A DNA stretch of 8,172 nucleotides from a bacterium (GTDB taxonomy: Bacteria; Elusimicrobiota; Elusimicrobia; UBA1565; UBA9628): positions 1 through 8,172 of the forward strand of contig JAJYOT010000061.1 in the NCBI GenBank assembly GCA_021796015.1, in the 5' to 3' direction. Shown here piece by piece: positions 1-6,843 of the stretch. A model generated the notes under the pieces. That model saw only the letters and a program-made list of their open reading frames with translations. It did no database searches and was not told the origin of the DNA. Position numbers and translations under genes: made by a program. Positions within the stretch are counted from its first letter, which is position 1. Every line of letters begins with the position of its first letter.

Positions 1-1
1 G

Positions 2-376
2 GCTTGGGCCGACCACACAAGCTATGTGCCGGAGAAATCTATCCTTGATTTCTTGCCTCTTACCCGAAAACCCGTGGGGAAAGAATTGGAAAAAGTTCCA
101 AAAGATTTGAGGAAAACCCTCCGACACCTTCAAACCGTCAATCTTTTAGTTTCTCGGCTTTTAAATCCTCAAAAAGAAGTTATTCCTCCGCCCCTCTTGA
201 ATGGAAACGAAATTATGAAGGCGCTTAAAATTTCTCCAGGGCCCGAAGTTGGGAAAATACTAGAGAAAATACGTGAAGAACAAGCGGCGGGAAAAATTAA
301 AAATCGAGAAAAAGCCCTCAAATTTTTACTCAAAAAATATCAGCGCCAAGAACTGGAGAGGCGCAAAGGCATCTGA
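2..376 (+). CDS. CCA-adding tRNA nucleotidyltransferase / poly(A) polymerase family protein, C-terminal fragment (5' end outside window)
   Basis: The reading frame is open from base 2 to the TGA at 374-376, so 124 C-terminal residues are visible and the gene starts upstream. The internal GTG at 26 should not be taken as the start. Residues 65-72 read LLNGNEIM, followed by KISPGPEVGKIL (about 77-87) and a charged helix with KIKNREKAL. This order (L-x-G-x-D/E-L/I-M, then PGPxxGxxL, then an E-A-L helix) is the signature of the C-terminal tRNA-binding 'tail' helices of bacterial class II CCA-adding enzymes and related poly(A) polymerases. Family members add or repair the 3' CCA of tRNA in the cytoplasm. 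The catalytic N-terminal domain (GxxRD and DxD motifs) is not in the window, so CCA addition cannot be separated from A-only or CC-only addition. The last 37 bases overlap the 3' end of the convergent patatin-like gene. Confidence 0.8.
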   Translation, partial: AWADHTSYVPEKSILDFLPLTRKPVGKELEKVPKDLRKTLRHLQTVNLLVSRLLNPQKEVIPPPLLNGNEIMKALKISPGPEVGKILEKIREEQAAGKIKNREKALKFLLKKYQRQELERRKGI

Positions 377-2358
377 CAGCGATCCGAAAAATAAGGGATC
401 AAGGCTTTAATGGAAGGAATATGTTTCTCAGCCGCCTCTTCTCCGGCCCGAATAATTTCCTTCGCCCTGTGGAGATCGCTCCACGAAAATCCCTGAATAT
501 CCGGCTGGATGACGATTTGAGAAAGCCCGGAACGGGATTTGGCGATCTCGTATTCGGCCGTATAGATCATGTGAAAAAAAACGCGCGCTAGACTGGGAGC
601 CTTAAATATCGCGGGTAAGCCCGGAATCTCGGGAAGGGCGGTTTTTCCCCCGGTATAGTGGGCGGCCGGCAGGGTCAAATTAATTGAAATGAGAATATCC
701 GCTCCTTCGTCAGCCACGACGCGAACGGGAACGGGGTTAATCAAACCTCCGTCAATAAGATAGCGGCCATTCATGAAATAAGGTTCGAAGATCACCGGCA
801 AGCTCGAACTGGCACGAACCGATTCCGCTAAATTTCCTTCTTTAATCACCACCTCTTCCCCGGTTTCGATATCGGTCGCAACACAAGCAAAGGGAATTTC
901 GCAATCGGAAAAATTTTTTTGACCGAACAAAGACCGGTAGAGATTCAACAAGGAATCTCCGGAGAAAATTCCCGAACGGGGCACGCTTAAATCAAGAAAC
1001 AGTCGGCTATACATCCAGAATTTATCAATCCGCAAGGCGACCCTTTCCATTTCCTCCGGCTCCATCCCTACCGCGGCCAAACCGCCGATAAGCGCCCCCA
1101 TGGAAGTTCCGGAAATCAAATCAACAGGGATTCCCTCTCGTTCAAAAACCTTGAGAACGCCGATAATGGAATACCCCAAAGCCGCCCCGGAACCGCACGC
1201 AAGTCCAATCCGAACGCCGCCCAAACGCCGCGCCAAGCGCTCGATGGTTGATCTTGTTTTCGGAGAAGCTTCAAGCGCTTCGTAAATACCAACTCCGGAA
1301 TTGAGCTTCTCTTTAATACCGGAAGTCCAAGGAATCACCAAATCCCGACCAAGGCCTTCGCGCAAAACCTCCTCCGGCGGATTCTCTCCGCACCATGCCT
1401 TGAAAATTCTTGTCTCCGGCACAAAGGAAGCGAACTCTTCCTGTAGTTTCCGATAGGGAGACAAGCACGAAGTAGAGCCAAGCAAAACAACCTTGTCGGC
1501 TTCCATTAGAACTTTTTCCTCAACCGCTCCTATGGGGCCACTAAGCGCCACTAAAACCAAGTCATGAGATTCCCGCAAAAAATTAACGAATAAATAAATT
1601 CCCGTTAGAAGGCTTCCTGATAAATTTTCGGAGGGAATGCTTAAAACCTCGAGTCCCGAGGCGTGTTGTTGCGACAAAGTTCTAATACGACCCGGATCGC
1701 GCAAATTGATATTGAGTAAAAGTTGCCGAGTCACTGGAGAGGATTTGAGACCTAAGGACCGGGCAATAGCCCCGGCATCAGGATTCATGTCAATGAGCAA
1801 AACCCTTCTTCTGGTTTGTTCCAAAAGCTGAAGCCCCAGATGCGCGCTCAATAAATGCCGTTCCTCGGTTTCACAAGCGCAATAAAAGGCGAAAAACTGA
1901 GTTGACTCGATCGTTTTCTTCGGCGTTCCCCTTGTTGTCTGAATCAGACGTTTGGTCAAGACATGGGTCAGATGAAGAGAAATAGAGGGGTTCTCTCTCA
2001 AAACCTCATGAAAATCCGCCCGCGGAAGCTTGAGAAACTCGCAAGTGCTGACCAACTGAACGGTCGCTGTCCGCCTTTCACCAGTTAAAACTCCGCCTTC
2101 TCCCAAAGTTTCGCCTCTCCCTAAGAAAGCGTCTACGATTTCTTCATTTCCTCTTAGATGAACAACCCGCACAAGCCCTGAGGCGATGATAAAGAGACTA
2201 TCCGGCTCATCGCCTTGCCGAAACAAAGTTGCGCCTTTAGGCAAGGACAACAACTGCATTTTTTGGGCGATTTTATTTAATTCTGATTTAGGTAAACCGG
2301 AAAAAATAGGAATGCCTGCCAGAAACAGTTCCCACGCGTCGATCTCTTCAGGAATCAT
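340..2358 (-). CDS. NTE/RssA-like patatin phospholipase with cNMP-binding domain and degenerate MinD-like middle domain
   Basis: Numbering is from the ATG at 2358 (672 residues). Residues about 13-145 form a cyclic-nucleotide-binding fold, with a phosphate-cassette-like stretch LGEGGVLTGERRTATV at about 85-100. Residues about 153-345 resemble a MinD/ParA ATPase: a predicted strand, a helix LSAHLGLQLLEQ, then RRRVLLIDMNPDAG (about 183-196, Walker-B-like), and further on DLVLV and ADKVVLL. The P-loop position reads CETEERH, so no Walker A is present. From about residue 383 comes a patatin domain: oxyanion loop CGSGAALG (388-395), nucleophile elbow GTSMG with Ser419, and dyad DGGL with Asp536. 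Eukaryotic NTE has the same order of cNMP, middle and patatin domains. The family hydrolyses (lyso)phospholipid acyl esters, usually at membranes, although no transmembrane segment is evident here. An in-frame TTG at 2448 would add 30 residues and overlap the Nudix gene. I prefer the ATG because it has a GGGAG just upstream and a promoter-like element before it. The loss of Arg in the oxyanion loop is unusual. Activity is inferred. Confidence 0.88.
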   Translation of the reverse strand: MIPEEIDAWELFLAGIPIFSGLPKSELNKIAQKMQLLSLPKGATLFRQGDEPDSLFIIASGLVRVVHLRGNEEIVDAFLGRGETLGEGGVLTGERRTATVQLVSTCEFLKLPRADFHEVLRENPSISLHLTHVLTKRLIQTTRGTPKKTIESTQFFAFYCACETEERHLLSAHLGLQLLEQTRRRVLLIDMNPDAGAIARSLGLKSSPVTRQLLLNINLRDPGRIRTLSQQHASGLEVLSIPSENLSGSLLTGIYLFVNFLRESHDLVLVALSGPIGAVEEKVLMEADKVVLLGSTSCLSPYRKLQEEFASFVPETRIFKAWCGENPPEEVLREGLGRDLVIPWTSGIKEKLNSGVGIYEALEASPKTRSTIERLARRLGGVRIGLACGSGAALGYSIIGVLKVFEREGIPVDLISGTSMGALIGGLAAVGMEPEEMERVALRIDKFWMYSRLFLDLSVPRSGIFSGDSLLNLYRSLFGQKNFSDCEIPFACVATDIETGEEVVIKEGNLAESVRASSSLPVIFEPYFMNGRYLIDGGLINPVPVRVVADEGADILISINLTLPAAHYTGGKTALPEIPGLPAIFKAPSLARVFFHMIYTAEYEIAKSRSGLSQIVIQPDIQGFSWSDLHRAKEIIRAGEEAAEKHIPSIKALIPYFSDRCQMPLRLSSSWR

Positions 2359-2361
2359 AAG

Positions 2362-2366
2362 CTCCC
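2362..2366 (-). promoter_or_regulatory. Shine-Dalgarno site for the patatin-like gene
   Basis: The minus strand reads GGGAG, then CTT, then ATG. The three-base spacing is shorter than usual but supports initiation at 2358 rather than at the upstream TTG at 2448. Confidence 0.45.
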
Positions 2367-2382
2367 AGCCACCATAAGCTTT

Positions 2383-2411
2383 AGTATAATGCGGAAAAGG
2401 CGTTAGCGCAA
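2383..2411 (-). promoter_or_regulatory. Candidate sigma70-type promoter for the patatin-like gene
   Basis: On the minus strand a TTGCGC (2411-2406) lies 17 bases before TATACT (2388-2383). The -10 matches the TATAAT consensus at five of six positions, and the -35 only in its TTG. Predicted initiation near 2376 would give a leader of about 18 bases holding the GGGAG site. The element lies across the 3' end of the Nudix gene and the 44-base gap, so the patatin-like gene may have its own transcript as well as read-through from Nudix. The prediction is from sequence only. Confidence 0.45.
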
Positions 2412-2963
2412 CAGTCGGGGCTTGGATGCGCGCCCCCGCGATTGACAAGCCAAGAGGGCGATCACGGTTTTAGAGTCCTTGATTTCGCCGCGATAGACGA
2501 GTTTAAGCGCGTCGCGGAGTGAAATCACAGTTTTATCGATAAATTCGTCATCGTCGGGAGAAGAAGTTCCAGGCTTTATTTGTCGAGCGATAAACAAATG
2601 CAAAATTTCATTAGCGAAAGCCGGCGTGGGCCAATAGCTCAGCAAAGGTTCCAGCTTACCGCCGGAATATCCGGTTTCTTCCTTCAATTCGCGACGGGCG
2701 CAAAAAAGAGGGTTTTCACCCTTGGACAATTTCCCGGCCGGAATTTCCAAGGTGACCTTGCGCACCGGATATCGATATTGCCGCACCATCACGATGGTTT
2801 CTCGGTCGATAAACGGAACGATACCCACAGCCCCTGGGTGATCAAGATATTCCCGTGTCGCAGTGCGGCCATTGGGGAGACGTACTTCGCTGACGCAAAA
2901 ATCAACCGCGTTTCCCTGGTAAACTCTTTTGGTTTTTAGATGTTTTTCAAACAGGTGTTTCAT
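2403..2963 (-). CDS. Nudix hydrolase, ADP-ribose pyrophosphatase (NudF-type)
   Basis: The protein has 186 residues from the ATG at 2963. A TTG one codon earlier is a less likely start. A perfect Nudix box G-x5-E-x7-REL-x-EE-x-G-Y is present at about residues 77-99 (GKLSKGE...RRELKEETGY), with the paired glutamates that bind catalytic Mg2+. It is preceded by VRQYRYPV (about 60-67) and TLEIPAGKL, the usual lead-in of ADP-ribose pyrophosphatases, and followed by a YWPTPAFANE segment matching the family's 'P-x-P-G/A-F-x-x-E' region. Such enzymes split ADP-ribose into AMP and ribose 5-phosphate in the cytoplasm, clearing a reactive NAD breakdown product. Substrate choice within the ADP-sugar group cannot be fixed from sequence. 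The gene is followed after 44 bases by the patatin-like gene on the same strand and is divergent from dnaE with only 29 bases between the start codons. I see no Shine-Dalgarno, which fits the leaderless arrangement described for its promoter. Confidence 0.9.
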   Translation of the reverse strand: MKHLFEKHLKTKRVYQGNAVDFCVSEVRLPNGRTATREYLDHPGAVGIVPFIDRETIVMVRQYRYPVRKVTLEIPAGKLSKGENPLFCARRELKEETGYSGGKLEPLLSYWPTPAFANEILHLFIARQIKPGTSSPDDDEFIDKTVISLRDALKLVYRGEIKDSKTVIALLACQSRGRASKPRLLR

Positions 2964-2969
2964 CAATCA

Positions 2970-2998
2970 AGTATAGCGGGATAAAACTAGACATGCAA
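2970..2998 (-). promoter_or_regulatory. Candidate promoter for the Nudix gene (leaderless arrangement), overlapping the dnaE start
   Basis: On the minus strand TTGCAT (2998-2993) and TATACT (2975-2970) are separated by 17 bases. The last base of the -10 lies six bases before the Nudix ATG at 2963, so the expected transcription start falls on or beside the start codon. The -35 coincides with the dnaE ATG and the next codon. I could not find a comparably good plus-strand promoter for dnaE in the 29-base gap. GGGA at 2978-2981 is a weak ribosome-binding candidate, 11 bases before the dnaE ATG. Confidence 0.45.
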
Positions 2999-5900
2999 CC
3001 GGAATTTGTTCACCTTCACAATCACTCCGAGTATTCATTAATGGACGGCCTTATTCGTTTAAGCGACCCTTCCGGAAAACCTTCTTCCGCTTTGGAGTCT
3101 CTGGCCAAGCAAAAGGCCCGGGCCTTTGCTCTCACCGATCACGGCAATATGTACGGGGCCATCGAATTTTATCGCAACTGCTCTCAAGTCGGGGTCGTTC
3201 CCATTATTGGATGCGAAATGTATTTCGCCAAAGGCTCCCGCTTTGACCGCGGACACTCTCAAAAAGAAAATTGCCACCTGACGGTACTCGCGAGAAATTT
3301 TGAGGGGTATCAAAACCTCATGGCCTTAGTCAGCAAAGGCTATTCCGAGGGTTATTACTACGATCCAAGAATCGACAAAGAACTTTTATCGAAACACTCC
3401 AAAGGCCTTATCGTTCTGTCCGGATGTCTTAAGTCCGAAATCAGCCAACTGATTGTCTCCGGGAATTTAGTCGAAGCGGAAAAACTCTGCTCCTGGTTTA
3501 GAGACACCCTTGAACCCGACTGTTTCTATCTTGAGATTATGGACCATGGGATAGAAAAACAGCAGCAGGTGCTTAAAGCTCTCTTAGAGGTCCACGCCAA
3601 AACCAATATTCCACTCATTGCCACCAATGATTGCCATTATTCCCACGCTTCCGACCATGACGCCCACGACGCAAGGGTCTGCATTGCGACCGGACGAAAA
3701 ATCGAGGACACCGATCGTTTGAAATTTGAAAGTCACCAGTTCTATCTCAAGACCGCGGAAGAAATGCACAAATTATTTTCCTTCGCGCCCCAGGCCCTGA
3801 CCAACACCTTGAAAGTAGCGGAAATGTGCCATCTCAAGATTCCGATGGATCAGTTGATGCTGCCGCAATTTGACGTCCCGGAAGGCTTCACCCAGGACTC
3901 TTTTCTTGAAAAACTTTGCGTGGACGGGCTTAAAGCGCGATTAGGAGGAAGCATCCCCACCCAGTATCAGGAACGTTTGAGCTATGAGCTGTCGGTCATT
4001 AAGAGAATGGGATTTTCAGGGTATTTTTTAATCGTCAGCGATTTTATTCATTACGCGCGCTCTCAAAATATTCCCGTTGGCCCCGGAAGGGGCTCCGGCG
4101 CCGGGGCATTGGTGGCCTATTCTCTTAAAATCACCAACATTGATCCCATTAAAAATCGCCTCTTGTTTGAAAGATTTCTCAACCCCGATCGAAAATCCAT
4201 GCCGGATCTGGACATTGATTTCGCCGATACCGGACGGGACCGCGTCATCGCCTATGTTCGCCAAAAATACGGCGAAGGAAACGTCGCCCAAATCATCACC
4301 TTCGGTTCCTTGGGAGCCAAGCTCGTCATTCGAGACGTGGCCCGCGTCATGGGCCTTCCTATTTCGGAAGCCGACCGCATTGCGAAAATGATTCCTGGAG
4401 GGCCCAATATTTCTCTCCATGAGGAAGTCAAAAATAATTCAGATTTAAAAGAAGCAATCAAAAATCCGCCCATAAAAAAACTCATTGATCTAGCCTTGAA
4501 ACTAGAAGGGTTGAAACGTCATACCGGAGTTCACGCTGCGGGAACCGTCATCACTAAAGAACCGGTCGTTCATTATGCTCCCTTGGCCAAAAGCCCTCAC
4601 TCCGATATCACGACTACTCAATACGACGGAGATTCTCTCGCAAAACTTGGGCTTTTAAAAATCGATTTTCTAGGACTAAGAACCCTCTCCATTATTGATG
4701 GAGCCGTTCGCCTAATTCGGGAGAGAAAAGACCCCAAATTCGATATTGATCAAATTCCAATGGAAGACGAAAAAACTTTCGATCTTTTGCGCTCCGCTCA
4801 GGCTCTTGGCGTCTTTCAGCTCGATTCCGAAGGCATCCGCAGTCTTTTGCGAAATCTGAAACCCACTACTTTTGAAGACATCGTCAGCGTGATCGCCCTT
4901 TTCAGGCCCGGCCCCATGCAATCGGGAATGCTGGATATGTTCGTCGAGCGCAAGCATGGGCGGAAAAGAATTTCTTACGCTCATTCTCTTCTTGAACCTA
5001 TCCTAAAAGAAACTTATGGATGCGTAGTCTTTCAGGAACAAGTCATGGAAATCGCGAAAAAACTCGCCGATTTCACCCCCGGGCAAGCCGATAGCTTGAG
5101 AAAAGCCATGGGAAAAAAAATCCCTGAGGAAATTGAAAAACTAAGGAACGATTTCGTTCAGGGAGCAGCCAAACATTCTATCCACAAAGATATGGCCAAC
5201 AAGATTTATGACCAACTGGTTGAATTTGGCGGATATGGATTTAACAAATCCCATTCCGCGGCCTATGGTCTCGTCGCTTACCAAACCGCCTATCTCAAGG
5301 CTAATTTCCCGCTGGAGTTTATGACGGCTCTTCTCACTTCCGAAATCGGGCATTCCTCCGTTCAAGCCGAAGGGAAAGAAAACAAGCTCGTCGTCTATAT
5401 CAACGAAGCGGAAAGAATGGGCCTCAATGTTTTACCGCCGGACGTTCAATCTTCCGACATCTTTTTTTCGCCCGATGGCGGCAACTCCATCCGGTTTGGG
5501 CTGGTCGCCATAAAAAACGTCGGTCACGCCGCAGCGGAAGAAATCGTCCGCGCCAGAAAGGAAAAGAATTTCTCGTCCTGGGGAGATTTCATCGGCCGCA
5601 TGGGCGGACAAGCCCTTAACAAAAGATCTCTTGAATCCCTGATTAAGGCGGGCGCCGCCGACAGCCTCAACCCGGAAAAAGAAATTCCGCTCAAACGCTC
5701 GCGACTTTTAGCCGAGATAGAAAATTCAAGCCGCGCCCAATCGGCCCGCCAAAAAGACATCGAAAGCGGGCAAGGACTTCTCTTTTCCTCGGAAGAAATC
5801 GCGCCCGTTTTAATTCAAGAGCCCAAGGATTTCCCTATTTTCAGCCAATCCGATATCCTTAAGTTCGAAAAAGAAATATTAGGCTTTTATCTTTCCGGGC

Positions 5901-6481
5901 ATCCGCTGACACCCCTTAAAGAACAATTGTTGAAAGTATCCACCGGCCCGATTTCGGAATTAGGCCCGTCCCAGACCGAAAATGTTCGCGTCGCGGGGAT
6001 CATCACTCAGGTTAAAAAAATGACCTCTAAGCGCAGCGGAGAACCCTGGGCCAAGATGAGCCTTGAAGACTTAAGCGGAGAAATGACTCTCTTGGCTTTC
6101 CCGCGAGTTTACGCGAGCTTGGGACCGGACAAAATCAAGACCGGCCTCATCGTTGTCGTTTCAGGCAGGCTTAACGCCAAAGAAGAAGACGCTGGAAGCG
6201 AAAAAGAACTCATCGTCGAATCCCTGGAAGATTTTGAATCCGTCTGGCAGAGAAAACAAATTCTCCAAGTCACTATTAATAATGCCAATGAAGAAGAATC
6301 CTTGATTACTCTCCGAGAAAATCTCGAGAAATACCCCGGGTCATCCAAAGTTTTTCTGGAAATTAAGGGCACGGGCGGGATACTCGAATTAGACTATCGC
6401 GTTAATATCAACCAAAATTTGTTAGAATCCATCGAGGCCCTTTTTGGAAAATCCTCATGGCAGATCAAAAGCGAATCTTAA
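2993..6481 (+). CDS. dnaE: DNA polymerase III alpha subunit (replicative polymerase, DnaE1 type)
   Basis: The protein has 1162 residues, close to the E. coli alpha subunit, and begins with the family's typical opening FVHLHNHSEYSLMDG. Domains in order are: PHP (about 1-280); palm/fingers with GPGRGSGAGALVAY (363-376), PDLDIDF (404-410, two catalytic aspartates) and KIDFLGLRTL (556-565, Asp558 as likely third); RKAMGKK (703-709) and the FNKSHSAAYG region (750-759) of the fingers; helix-hairpin-helix region (about 830-890); OB fold (about 996-1080); and a small C-terminal domain (about 1085-1162). It copies the chromosome as the core of the Pol III holoenzyme. The PHP domain keeps the putative metal ligands His9, His11, Asp18, His50, Glu75, His95, Cys145, Asp213 and His215. 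In homologues that keep this set the PHP site can support metal-dependent exonuclease activity. The last 25 bases overlap the receiver gene. No frameshift or truncation is seen. Confidence 0.97.
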   Translation: MQPEFVHLHNHSEYSLMDGLIRLSDPSGKPSSALESLAKQKARAFALTDHGNMYGAIEFYRNCSQVGVVPIIGCEMYFAKGSRFDRGHSQKENCHLTVLARNFEGYQNLMALVSKGYSEGYYYDPRIDKELLSKHSKGLIVLSGCLKSEISQLIVSGNLVEAEKLCSWFRDTLEPDCFYLEIMDHGIEKQQQVLKALLEVHAKTNIPLIATNDCHYSHASDHDAHDARVCIATGRKIEDTDRLKFESHQFYLKTAEEMHKLFSFAPQALTNTLKVAEMCHLKIPMDQLMLPQFDVPEGFTQDSFLEKLCVDGLKARLGGSIPTQYQERLSYELSVIKRMGFSGYFLIVSDFIHYARSQNIPVGPGRGSGAGALVAYSLKITNIDPIKNRLLFERFLNPDRKSMPDLDIDFADTGRDRVIAYVRQKYGEGNVAQIITFGSLGAKLVIRDVARVMGLPISEADRIAKMIPGGPNISLHEEVKNNSDLKEAIKNPPIKKLIDLALKLEGLKRHTGVHAAGTVITKEPVVHYAPLAKSPHSDITTTQYDGDSLAKLGLLKIDFLGLRTLSIIDGAVRLIRERKDPKFDIDQIPMEDEKTFDLLRSAQALGVFQLDSEGIRSLLRNLKPTTFEDIVSVIALFRPGPMQSGMLDMFVERKHGRKRISYAHSLLEPILKETYGCVVFQEQVMEIAKKLADFTPGQADSLRKAMGKKIPEEIEKLRNDFVQGAAKHSIHKDMANKIYDQLVEFGGYGFNKSHSAAYGLVAYQTAYLKANFPLEFMTALLTSEIGHSSVQAEGKENKLVVYINEAERMGLNVLPPDVQSSDIFFSPDGGNSIRFGLVAIKNVGHAAAEEIVRARKEKNFSSWGDFIGRMGGQALNKRSLESLIKAGAADSLNPEKEIPLKRSRLLAEIENSSRAQSARQKDIESGQGLLFSSEEIAPVLIQEPKDFPIFSQSDILKFEKEILGFYLSGHPLTPLKEQLLKVSTGPISELGPSQTENVRVAGIITQVKKMTSKRSGEPWAKMSLEDLSGEMTLLAFPRVYASLGPDKIKTGLIVVVSGRLNAKEEDAGSEKELIVESLEDFESVWQRKQILQVTINNANEEESLITLRENLEKYPGSSKVFLEIKGTGGILELDYRVNINQNLLESIEALFGKSSWQIKSES

Positions 6482-6843
6482 TTGCCGACGACGACCCGGA
6501 ACTTTTAGAATTATTAAAGACCGCCCTGGGCTACCAGAACTACCTAATCTCTGAGGCCAATGACGGACGCCAAGCCCTTCAGACGGCGCTTTCAGAAAGG
6601 TTTGATCTTGTCGTCTTAGACGTCATGATGCCCTACATTGACGGCTATCATGTCGCCCACCAAATTTCCGATAAATTGGGCGAAAAATGCCCTCCCATTC
6701 TCATCATGAGCAGTCGGGATGTCCAGAGGGAAAAAGGCATCGCTTTGATGAGCGGCGCGGAAGCCATCTTACAAAAACCTTTTGAAATCACGGCTTTTCA
6801 AGCCAAGGTCGCTGAAATCTTAAACCGGCCTCAAGCGCAATGA
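6457..6843 (+). CDS. Single-domain response regulator (stand-alone receiver)
   Basis: The 128-residue protein consists of one CheY-like receiver domain and no output domain. The acidic pocket DDD is at 11-13, the phospho-acceptor is Asp55 in LVVLDVMMP, the conserved Ser/Thr position is Ser85 in ILIMSS, and Lys107 lies in the QKPFE motif, so all the residues needed for phosphorylation are present. Such proteins work by protein-protein contact or as phosphorelay intermediates in the cytoplasm. No histidine kinase is in the window, so the partner is unknown. The gene starts inside the last codons of dnaE (25-base overlap, different frame), with a short GGA eight bases before the ATG, and it ends in an ATGA overlap with the outer-membrane protein gene. 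This predicts one transcript with translational coupling. A role linked to replication or envelope would be inference from position only. Confidence 0.93.
   Translation: MADQKRILIADDDPELLELLKTALGYQNYLISEANDGRQALQTALSERFDLVVLDVMMPYIDGYHVAHQISDKLGEKCPPILIMSSRDVQREKGIALMSGAEAILQKPFEITAFQAKVAEILNRPQAQ

Noticed and set aside
26..376. A separate 116-residue gene starting at GTG 26
   Set aside because: The frame is open to the window edge and the content is the C-terminal tail of a tRNA nucleotidyltransferase-type protein, so it is a fragment of a longer gene.
381..400. GATCC/GGATC inverted repeat just after the stop of the tRNA nucleotidyltransferase-type gene as a terminator
   Set aside because: The stem has only five pairs with a ten-base loop and no T run follows. 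It also lies in the coding sequence of the patatin-like gene.
2359..2448. 30-residue N-terminal extension of the patatin-like protein from a TTG at 2448
   Set aside because: It would overlap the end of the Nudix gene, begins with a rare start codon, shows no family similarity, and spans the promoter-like element. The ATG at 2358 has a GGGAG just upstream.
4028..4420. Antisense open frame of 130 codons inside dnaE
   Set aside because: It lies opposite the polymerase catalytic region, where the sequence is constrained by the alpha subunit, and it resembles no protein family.
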